From NCBI GenBank assembly GCA_002327845.1, contig DCUP01000002.1:1-19648 (forward strand): a DNA stretch of 19,648 bases, given 5' to 3'. The position numbers and the translations under genes are program-made. Origin of the DNA: Patescibacteria group bacterium UBA2211 (lineage in GTDB: Bacteria; Patescibacteriota; Minisyncoccia; Minisyncoccales; Minisyncoccaceae). Each line of letters begins with the position of its first letter. Positions within the stretch are counted from its first letter, which is position 1. Positions 14,551 to 19,648 of the stretch are shown in pieces. The notes beneath the pieces are model-generated. The model was not told the origin of the DNA and ran no database searches. It was given only the letters and a program-made list of their open reading frames with translations.

Positions 14551-15639
14551 ATGAATAAGCGAATTTTATTACCTCTTTTTTTAATTTTAATATCCTTTGG
14601 GATATTTATTTTTATACCTAAAGAAAAAATAGGGGGAATTGATACCATTGAAAATATTAAAGAAGAAAAAGTTTTGCCTGAAAAAATTACGGCTGTTTAT
14701 TTAACTAGTTGGTCAGCTAGTAATCCTGCAAAAATTGACTATGTCATCGATTTGTCGAAAAGGACAGAGATTAATGCTGTCGTAATCGATATTAAAGATT
14801 GGTCGGGCAGAATTCCTTACAATACCAATCTTTCTCTTGCTAAAGAATATGGAGCAGAAAGAGTAATTATTAAAGACATGAAAGGATTAATTGAGAAATT
14901 TCATAATGAAGGAATTTATACTATTGCTAGGGTTACGGTTTTTCAGGATCCGGTCTTGGCTTTAAGCAGAAGTGATTTGGCAGTTAAAACCTTAAGTGGT
15001 GCAATTTGGTATGATTATAATGGACTGGCTTGGATAGATCCAACCAAAAAAGAGGGTTGGGACTACAATATTTCTATTGCAAAAGACGCTTTATATAATG
15101 GATTTGATGAAGTCAATTTTGATTATATTCGCTTTCCGTCTGACGGAAACTTGAATGATATGGATATAGATTTTTCAACAAGAAGAGAAGTAATAAGAAA
15201 TTTTTATCAATATTTAAGAAATGAGTTAAGGGGAGAGATAATATCAGCCGATCTATTTGGATTAACCACAATCAATACGGATGGATTAGGAATCGGCCAA
15301 GTAATTGAAGATGCTTATGAATATTTTGATTTTGTTTGTCCGATGGTTTACCCCTCTCATTACGCAGATGGTTTTATTGGACTTGAAAACCCAGCCGAAC
15401 ATCCTTTTGAAGTAGTAGCATATTCAATGGCTAAAGCGAAGATTAGAATTGGAAATTATAATTCTAAGCTTAGACCCTGGCTTCAAGATTTTAATTTGGG
15501 AGCGATATATGATACAGAAAAAGTATATCTTCAAATCAGGGCAGTTAAAGAAATTTTAGTTGATAAATACTATGGATATATGATTTGGAGTCCCACTAAT
15601 TTTTATAACGAAGCAGCGATAATAAAAAGTGAAAATTGA
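14551..15639 (+). CDS. Secreted putative glycoside hydrolase (DUF4015 type)
   Basis: The 362-residue product has an N-terminal membrane anchor or signal (about 5-22, RILLPLFLILISFGIFIF), then a TIM-barrel domain that I recognise as the DUF4015/putative glycoside hydrolase family. Its hallmarks are TAVYLTSWSASNP, INAVVIDIKDWSG, GIYTIARVTVFQDPVLA, LAWIDPTKKEGWDYN, DEVNFDYIRFPSDGN and CPMVYPSHYADG. The acidic residues at strand ends (VIDIKD, EVNFDYIRFPSD) are the likely catalytic positions. Substrate is unknown; a cell-surface polysaccharide or peptidoglycan is plausible. ATG 14551 is preferred over an in-frame TTG at 14539, which lies inside the preceding gene. The TGA stop (15637-15639) overlaps the promoter of the next gene. 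Confidence 0.85.
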   Translation: MNKRILLPLFLILISFGIFIFIPKEKIGGIDTIENIKEEKVLPEKITAVYLTSWSASNPAKIDYVIDLSKRTEINAVVIDIKDWSGRIPYNTNLSLAKEYGAERVIIKDMKGLIEKFHNEGIYTIARVTVFQDPVLALSRSDLAVKTLSGAIWYDYNGLAWIDPTKKEGWDYNISIAKDALYNGFDEVNFDYIRFPSDGNLNDMDIDFSTRREVIRNFYQYLRNELRGEIISADLFGLTTINTDGLGIGQVIEDAYEYFDFVCPMVYPSHYADGFIGLENPAEHPFEVVAYSMAKAKIRIGNYNSKLRPWLQDFNLGAIYDTEKVYLQIRAVKEILVDKYYGYMIWSPTNFYNEAAIIKSEN

Positions 15640-15663
15640 TTTTTTTTAAATATCTGTTATTAT
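15636..15663 (+). promoter_or_regulatory. Promoter of the 72-residue gene
   Basis: TTGATT (15636-15641), a 16-base spacer and TATTAT (15658-15663) preceded by TGT, an extended -10 identical to the one at 17799-17807. The start near 15670 gives a leader of about 14 bases that is essentially the SD sequence. The -35 box overlaps the stop codon of the upstream gene. Confidence 0.62.
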
Positions 15664-15683
15664 TTCTCTGGAGGTACATTGAA

Positions 15684-15902
15684 ATGGTTGAAAAACAAGA
15701 AAAAGATTACCAGAGGAACAAAGTAATCGAGAAAGCGGTTGAGGCGGCAAATAGAATCATTATGGATTCTTCCAGTGGAAGCGAAGAAGAAACCAACTAT
15801 TTGACCGCGGAGGTAGCGAAGAGGATTATGCAGACAGCACTTTATCCTTTTTATGCTGCTATTCTTAGAAAGGATATTGAAGACTACGAATCAGGAAGTT
15901 AA
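15684..15902 (+). CDS. Small acidic hypothetical protein, 72 aa
   Basis: Unrecognised. ATG 15684 is chosen because GGAGGT (15670-15675) lies eight bases before it and the promoter ends at 15663; a longer in-frame version from 15636 would place the promoter inside the gene. The product is charged and mostly helical, with a serine/acidic linker (about residues 29-36, SSSGSEEE) between two helices (about 5-27 and 38-66), and no membrane segment. The second helix contains an ALYPFYAAIL stretch that might be a partner-binding face. It is a stand-alone unit between two envelope-related genes. Base composition is richer in G and C than the flanking genes. Confidence 0.65.
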   Translation: MVEKQEKDYQRNKVIEKAVEAANRIIMDSSSGSEEETNYLTAEVAKRIMQTALYPFYAAILRKDIEDYESGS

Positions 15903-15930
15903 CCTAATTCACGGAATTCATCCTTTTTTA
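15893..15930 (+). terminator. Weak terminator after the 72-residue gene
   Basis: AATTC/GAATT (15906-15910, 15914-15918) forms a five-pair stem, with AGGA (15893-15896) able to pair with TCCT (15921-15924) outside it, followed by six T (15924-15929). The stem is not compact, so function is uncertain. Confidence 0.4.
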
Positions 15931-15933
15931 TTT

Positions 15934-15962
15934 TTGCTTTTTTGTGAATTTTTGAATATAAT
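15934..15962 (+). promoter_or_regulatory. femX promoter predicting a leaderless mRNA
   Basis: TTGCTT (15934-15939), a 17-base spacer and perfect TATAAT (15957-15962). The ATG at 15969 is exactly six bases after the -10 box, as at mreC. Confidence 0.75.
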
Positions 15963-15968
15963 ACAATA

Positions 15969-16988
15969 ATGATAATAAAAGAAATTAACGAAAAGAAAAC
16001 TTGGGAGGATTTCCTTTTGATGTGCACTGAAAAAACCTTTTGCCAGTCTTTTAATTGGGGAGATTTTAATCAATCAATGGGAGACAAGGCATATAGATTC
16101 GGGATATTTGATAATGAAAAATTGATTGCGGTTGCACAAACTATTAAAATTAAAGCAAAAAGAGGAACCTTTCTTTTTGTTCCTCATGGACCAGTTATTT
16201 TAGAAGGTAATAATAAGGAAATTATAAAAAATTTACTCGATTATTTAAAAGAGCTAGGGAAAAAGGAAAAAGCTAGTTTTATTCGTTTTAGTCCTATCTT
16301 CACATTAACTGAAGAAAATGTTAAAATATTTAAAGAATCAGGATTTAGAAATGCTCCTATTCATATGCACCCTGAATTAACGTGGGAATTAAATATTACT
16401 CTTAATGAAGAAGAATTGCTGAAAGGAATGAGAAAAACAACGAGATATTTGATTAGACAAGCCGAAAAGAATTATGATGTAGAAATAATTAAAAGCACAG
16501 ACGAGAAAGATTTGTTTGAGTTTGAAAGAGTTTACCTGGAAACTGCAGGAAGACATTCTTTTACTCCTTTTCCACCGAAATATTTGAATAGGGAGTTAGA
16601 TGCATTTAAAAAAGATAGTGAAATCCTTATATTTTCAGGAAAATACAGAGGAGAAACGGTTTCGTCAGCAATGATAGTTTATTGGAGTAAAAGAGCTTTT
16701 TATCACCAAGGAGCTTCATCTTCAAAATATGCTAAAATTCCTGTTTCATATTTATTACAGTGGGAAGCTATTAAGGAAGCGAAGAAAAGAGGTTGTGAAA
16801 TATATAATTTTTGGGGAGTAATTCCCGAATCAGAGAAGAATCATCCCTGGGCAGGATTAAGTTTATTCAAAAAAGGATTTGGGGGAGAGGAAAAGCAGTA
16901 TGTTAAAACTCAAGACTATGTTTTATCTCCAACATATTGGTTAACCTATATTATAGAAGAGTTAAGAAAAAGAAAACGTCACCTATAA
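15969..16988 (+). CDS. FemAB-family peptidoglycan bridge-forming aminoacyltransferase
   Basis: FemABX enzymes transfer amino acids from aminoacyl-tRNA to the stem peptide of peptidoglycan precursors. The 339-residue product has the expected two GNAT-like halves. Recognisable elements are CQSFNWGDF (25-33), FVPHGPVI (70-77), a central MRKTTRYLIRQAEK, YHQGASSSKYAKIPVSYLLQ, and the late NFWGV with HPWAGLSLFKKGFGGE, which is diagnostic. No signal or membrane segment is present, in line with cytoplasmic action on lipid-linked precursors. The amino acid added cannot be read from sequence. It overlaps ftsQ by one base, so wall cross-bridge formation and division appear to be co-expressed. Confidence 0.92.
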   Translation: MIIKEINEKKTWEDFLLMCTEKTFCQSFNWGDFNQSMGDKAYRFGIFDNEKLIAVAQTIKIKAKRGTFLFVPHGPVILEGNNKEIIKNLLDYLKELGKKEKASFIRFSPIFTLTEENVKIFKESGFRNAPIHMHPELTWELNITLNEEELLKGMRKTTRYLIRQAEKNYDVEIIKSTDEKDLFEFERVYLETAGRHSFTPFPPKYLNRELDAFKKDSEILIFSGKYRGETVSSAMIVYWSKRAFYHQGASSSKYAKIPVSYLLQWEAIKEAKKRGCEIYNFWGVIPESEKNHPWAGLSLFKKGFGGEEKQYVKTQDYVLSPTYWLTYIIEELRKRKRHL

Positions 16989-17773
16989 TGAAGAGAAGAA
17001 TAAAAACAAGAAGAAGAATAACGAAAAGAAGAAAAAAAAGCATCTTCACTAATTTTTATTTCTCTTTTTTTGTTTTTGCATCAATTATTGTCCTTTCTAC
17101 AGTGGGATTTCTCTTATTTTCTCCAAGATTTCAAGTTTCGCAACTTAATATTACTGGAAATAACAATATTTTAACCGAGGATCTAGAAAGAGTTGCTGAA
17201 CAAAAATTAAAAACATCATTTTCATTATTGGGAATGGATATCAGCACAGAGAGTATTTTTCTTTCAATGGGGGGTGGAGTTAATAGCTTAATGGAATCAT
17301 TCCCCGAAATAGAGAAAGTTACTATTAAAAAAGATTTTCCCAATGGAATTTCCCTTCAGATAGTGGAAAAAACTCCTTATGCTGTTTGGATTGATGAAAA
17401 GAGCTATTTAGTTGATAAAAATGGAAGCTATATTAAGGATTTTGAAGATAGGGAAGAGTACTCTTCTTTGATTAGAGTTAACGAAAAAGAGAAGATTGAC
17501 AATCTAACCAAGAAAGATATTCTAGAGAGACTTTCTAAGATTGAGCTAGAATTAAAAAATAACTCAATTAATATTAGCGAATTTGATGTTTATCAAGAAA
17601 AAATAGTTACTAAAAGCAATTTATTTTGCAAGATTTTCTTTAATATTAACGATGATTTAGACTGGCAGATAGAAAAATTGATTATTGTTTTAGGAAATAG
17701 TAAATATTCTAACAATTTAGACAGTTTTGAGTACATAGATTTAAGATTTGGCAATCAAGCAATTATAAAGTAG
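16988..17773 (+). CDS. ftsQ: Cell division protein FtsQ/DivIB
   Basis: A bitopic divisome protein linking early and late division factors. The 261-residue product has a very basic cytoplasmic tail (1-18, rich in K and R), one membrane segment (about 19-44), a POTRA domain (about 48-118, with FQVSQLNITGNNNILTED and PNGISLQIVEKTPYAVW) and the FtsQ beta domain. It ends in the characteristic FEYIDLRFGNQAIIK. ATG 16988 overlaps the femX stop (TAATG); an in-frame start at 16937 would lie within femX and is less likely. ftsA and ftsZ are not in the window. A promoter for the next gene starts directly after its TAG stop. Confidence 0.92.
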   Translation: MKRRIKTRRRITKRRKKSIFTNFYFSFFVFASIIVLSTVGFLLFSPRFQVSQLNITGNNNILTEDLERVAEQKLKTSFSLLGMDISTESIFLSMGGGVNSLMESFPEIEKVTIKKDFPNGISLQIVEKTPYAVWIDEKSYLVDKNGSYIKDFEDREEYSSLIRVNEKEKIDNLTKKDILERLSKIELELKNNSINISEFDVYQEKIVTKSNLFCKIFFNINDDLDWQIEKLIIVLGNSKYSNNLDSFEYIDLRFGNQAIIK

Positions 17774-17779
17774 GGGGTA

Positions 17780-17807
17780 TTGACAAATTCCATAATGGTG
17801 TTATTAT
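17780..17807 (+). promoter_or_regulatory. Promoter of the repeat-tailed membrane protein
   Basis: Perfect TTGACA (17780-17785), a 16-base spacer and TATTAT (17802-17807) preceded by TGT, an extended -10. Transcription would start near 17813, about 107 bases before the ATG at 17920. Confidence 0.7.
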
Positions 17808-17811
17808 ACAG

Positions 17812-17910
17812 GAGCTTAATAAGCTCTTTTAAAATACTCATGGTTTTTGTTTGTTCTTGTATTTACGAGGATAATCAGCAGCCATGAGTCATATCATGGT
17901 GGAGAAGAGG
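17812..17910 (+). promoter_or_regulatory. Structured 5' leader with mutually exclusive stems
   Basis: The transcript begins at or in a hairpin, GAGCTT-AAT-AAGCTC (17812-17826), followed by TTTT, which resembles a short terminator or a 5' protective stem. Further on, CCATGA (17882-17887) can pair either with upstream ACTCATGG (17836-17843, eight pairs using CCATGAGT) or with downstream TCATGG (17894-17899). The downstream pairing lies directly before the SD region GGAGAAGAGG (17901-17910). The two pairings exclude one another, a layout seen in attenuators and riboswitches. No known riboswitch class is recognised. Confidence 0.45.
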
Positions 17911-17919
17911 TTGTTTTAA

Positions 17920-18774
17920 ATGAAAAAAGGCAGAATCATCGCAATTGTAATCATAGTAGTGTTAATGGCGGCCATTATAGGCATATCTGTGGTTTTTATA
18001 CCACACGGTACTGCTCATGAGGCCAACAACAAAGCTACTGTTTGTCAGCAGGAAAACACGGTTGTGCCATCACCGACAATAACGACGGCTACTTACAAGG
18101 CAAATGAAAAAGTTTTTTCTTGTAAGGATGAAGAATCATTGGTCTATATAGATTTCCCCTGGTGGAAAACCTGGTGGAATCTGGAAAAAGACCAGGTAAC
18201 ACAGCTGCAGTTTTTTGACAGTTGTCATTATCGGAAGAATTTTCCGGAATGGAAACTCAATGATTATGAGGGAATCGTGGATGCTAAAATCATGGCATAC
18301 ACAAAGGATTACAGAAGGGAGGTAAATATCAAAAACTGGACGTTCCGTAAAGTCATTTATCTTTACCGGGGAGTTCAGATAATAAATAGGACCGAACTTG
18401 TTCCTTATCCAAAAGAGGATGTTACGTCTTACCTTCTGAGGATTGAAAATCCAATGGAGAATGAAGACATATACCTCTACTATTTCCACGACGACAATGG
18501 AATTGTCGCAGTGGGATGGGGAGACAAAACTACTGGTGTATTAAAAAAGTATGATGCCGGAAGTGATAGTGGTCCCAGTTATGGTGGATCGGATAGTTCT
18601 GCAGGTGGTCCCGCAAATGGTGACATACCTGGTGGTCCCGCAGATGGTCCCATTCCTAGCGGTCCCGCAGACGGAGATATTCCTAGCGGTCCCGCAGATA
18701 GTGATGTGCCTAGCGACACTGGTGGTCCCGCAGACGGAGATATTCCTAGCGGTCCCGCAGATGGTCCAATTTAA
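17920..18774 (+). CDS. Membrane-anchored exported protein with GPADGDIP-like repeat tail
   Basis: Unrecognised family. The 284-residue product has a short basic start, a membrane segment or signal anchor (about 5-27), a Thr/Pro-containing linker, and a globular domain (about 60-210) rich in Trp and Tyr with cysteines at 42, 68 and about 103. There follows a Gly/Ser/Asp linker and a tail of six nine-residue repeats (229-284) of the form GGPADGDIP. Codon use is less AT-biased than in neighbouring genes. Expression signals are strong: a near-consensus promoter, a long structured leader and a GGAG/AGAGG ribosome site. It probably faces the outside of the cell, where the acidic, proline-rich tail could act as spacer or ligand. 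It is followed by another secreted protein. The role is unknown. Confidence 0.75.
   Translation: MKKGRIIAIVIIVVLMAAIIGISVVFIPHGTAHEANNKATVCQQENTVVPSPTITTATYKANEKVFSCKDEESLVYIDFPWWKTWWNLEKDQVTQLQFFDSCHYRKNFPEWKLNDYEGIVDAKIMAYTKDYRREVNIKNWTFRKVIYLYRGVQIINRTELVPYPKEDVTSYLLRIENPMENEDIYLYYFHDDNGIVAVGWGDKTTGVLKKYDAGSDSGPSYGGSDSSAGGPANGDIPGGPADGPIPSGPADGDIPSGPADSDVPSDTGGPADGDIPSGPADGPI
18604..18771 (+). repeat. Coding tandem repeat, 27-base unit, six copies
   Basis: Units start at 18604, 18631, 18658, 18685, 18721 and 18748 and encode GGPANGDIP, GGPADGPIP, SGPADGDIP, SGPADSDVP, GGPADGDIP and SGPADGPI. A nine-base insert encoding SDT (18712-18720) separates copies four and five. The 39 bases from 18661 to 18699 recur exactly at 18724-18762, which indicates a recent duplication. 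The stop codon takes the place of the last codon of copy six. Confidence 0.9.
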
Positions 18775-18810
18775 TCAATCCCTCCACCATTTATTTTAAT
18801 AATTCACTTG

Positions 18811-18838
18811 AAATAAATAATAAAAAATAAATAATAAA
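18811..18838 (+). repeat. 14-base A/T-only tandem repeat before the PKD-protein start codon
   Basis: AAATAAATAATAAA occurs twice in tandem (18811-18824, 18825-18838) and is followed by AAATAAT (18839-18845), ending at the ATG. No G or C occurs from 18811 up to the G of the start codon. There is no SD sequence. TTGAAA at 18808-18813 is a possible -35 box. Confidence 0.75.
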
Positions 18839-18845
18839 AAATAAT

Positions 18846-19648
18846 ATGAATACAACATATAAGAAGAGAATGTTCTCTGGTTCGTTAATCTTGAGTCTTG
18901 TATCTCTAATCTCAGTATTGTTAGTTGGTGTTGGTAGCGCTATCGCTGCAGTACCTCAATTTAACAATGCAAGTAATGATTTGGATACTTTGAGAATTGG
19001 TAACTCTACAACCGATGCAGGTTCATTTAATTGGGCAAGCTCAATTACTGCTAAGGCTGGAGATAGAGTTGCTATCGATGTTTACTATCACAATACCGTT
19101 GAAGGCACAATAGCCAACAACACAAAGATGAGAATAACTTTCCCAACTACAGTTAGTACTCAAAAAGTATTTTCTGGAGCTCTATGGGCTGATAATGCCG
19201 CTCAGGTTTCTGATACAGTAACTCTTAATATTACTTCTGCTCAATCTATCACTTTTGAGAACTCTGCCTTATGGCGCCCTAATCAGCAAACTACAGGTGG
19301 TACACCAATTTCAGTTACTATTAGTGGTAACACTATTGAAGCTAATATCGGAAGTGTTGCTGGAGGATGGCCATCACAAGGTCACGTATACTTCTTTGCA
19401 AACATTTCAAACAACACAGCAAATCAAGGACCAACTGCTAATGCTGGTTCAGATGTTATCGTTAACGAAAATGAATCAGTTACTTTATCAGGTTCCGCAA
19501 ACGATCCTGATGGTGACGCAATGACTTATTCATGGTCATGTACTAATGGTAGCTTATCTAACTCAACATCTTTATCTACAACTTATTACGCTCCTTCAGT
19601 TAGTTCAAACACTACATATGCTTGTACGTTAACTGTTAGAGACAGTAA
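18846..19648 (+). CDS. Secreted surface protein with PKD domain (partial, runs off window)
   Basis: The frame is open from ATG 18846 to the window edge (267 codons visible), so the 3' end is missing. A basic start (KKR) and hydrophobic stretch end in SAIAAVP, a convincing signal peptide with cleavage near residue 35. Residues ~40-190 form a beta-rich domain (DTLRIGNSTTDAGSFNW, KAGDRVAIDVYYHNTVEG, AKMRITFP-like NTKMRITFP) of a kind I associate with large CPR surface proteins. From about 195, GPTANAGSDVIVNENESVTL with SGSANDPDGDAMTYSWSC is a clear PKD domain. It may be an S-layer or adhesion protein (inference). Codons favour AAC, GGT and ACT, which fits high expression. Confidence 0.85.
   Translation, partial: MNTTYKKRMFSGSLILSLVSLISVLLVGVGSAIAAVPQFNNASNDLDTLRIGNSTTDAGSFNWASSITAKAGDRVAIDVYYHNTVEGTIANNTKMRITFPTTVSTQKVFSGALWADNAAQVSDTVTLNITSAQSITFENSALWRPNQQTTGGTPISVTISGNTIEANIGSVAGGWPSQGHVYFFANISNNTANQGPTANAGSDVIVNENESVTLSGSANDPDGDAMTYSWSCTNGSLSNSTSLSTTYYAPSVSSNTTYACTLTVRDS

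Noticed and set aside
15636..15683. 48-base N-terminal extension of the 72-residue protein
   Set aside because: A promoter and the GGAGGT ribosome site occupy this stretch, so translation should start at 15684.
16937..16987. Upstream start for ftsQ within femX
   Set aside because: ATG 16988 overlaps the femX stop as TAATG, a common coupled arrangement, and gives the expected basic tail before the membrane segment.
18551..18799. Alternative-frame ORF over the repeat region (82 codons)
   Set aside because: It is a shadow of the repeat array: the periodic VPQ pattern arises from reading the 27-base units in another frame, and the main frame has promoter, SD and an export signal.
19255..19524. 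ORF inside the PKD-protein gene
   Set aside because: Out of frame with the open reading frame from 18846, which has a signal peptide and a clear PKD domain.
1..19648. CRISPR arrays, insertion sequences or phage genes
   Set aside because: No spaced direct repeats of CRISPR type, transposase motifs or inverted-repeat-bounded segments were seen; the only tandem repeats are those listed.

Overview
The window is an AT-rich bacterial segment that most resembles a Candidate Phyla Radiation (Patescibacteria) genome, probably of the Parcubacteria/Paceibacteria type. Evidence for this is the tightly packed, mostly unidirectional small genes, a short MreD, a Mur ligase with an N-terminal membrane domain beside a DegT-type aminotransferase and a FemAB-type transferase, a secreted DUF4015-type glycoside hydrolase-like protein, and a pilin-like protein with a FISUMP domain. 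UGA acts as a stop (the hydrolase-like gene ends in TGA), which argues against the lineages that recode UGA. The lineage call is inferred from remembered family features, not from a search.

Layout. Positions 1 to about 335 are the 3' end of a 23S rRNA, followed by an unusually short 5S rRNA (about 404-510) inside a possible processing stem. A minus-strand gene of unknown function (555-1235) diverges from mreC-mreD-mrdA (1343-4323), the cell-elongation part of peptidoglycan synthesis. Then come greA-lysS (4473-6396), a monocistronic phosphoribosyltransferase (6489-7163), a 38-residue gene (7232-7348) and a run of serS, alpha/beta hydrolase, membrane Mur ligase and DegT aminotransferase (7426-12420). 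A pilin-like/FISUMP gene follows (12442-13494), then a YbaB-type protein, a TIM-barrel-like protein and the DUF4015-type protein (13567-15639). A 72-residue gene (15684-15902) precedes femX-ftsQ (15969-17773). The right end holds a membrane-anchored protein with GPADGDIP-like repeats (17920-18774) and a secreted PKD-domain protein that runs off the window (18846 onward).

How it works together. Much of the window concerns the cell envelope: MreC/MreD/PBP2 for elongation, FtsQ for division, the Mur ligase, aminotransferase and FemAB-like protein for wall precursors and cross-bridges, and exported or surface proteins at the right end. Translation and transcription housekeeping genes (lysS, serS, greA) lie between them.

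Two patterns stand out. First, genes fall into two initiation classes. mreC, greA and femX have a -10 box exactly six bases before the ATG, which predicts leaderless mRNAs, and most operon genes have no Shine-Dalgarno (SD) sequence. Five mostly unrecognised single genes instead have strong SD sequences and their own promoters. Second, the last ~170 bases of the FISUMP gene are strongly depleted in adenine and end in an adenine-free block, as expected of a variable region written by a diversity-generating retroelement, although no reverse transcriptase or template repeat lies in the window.
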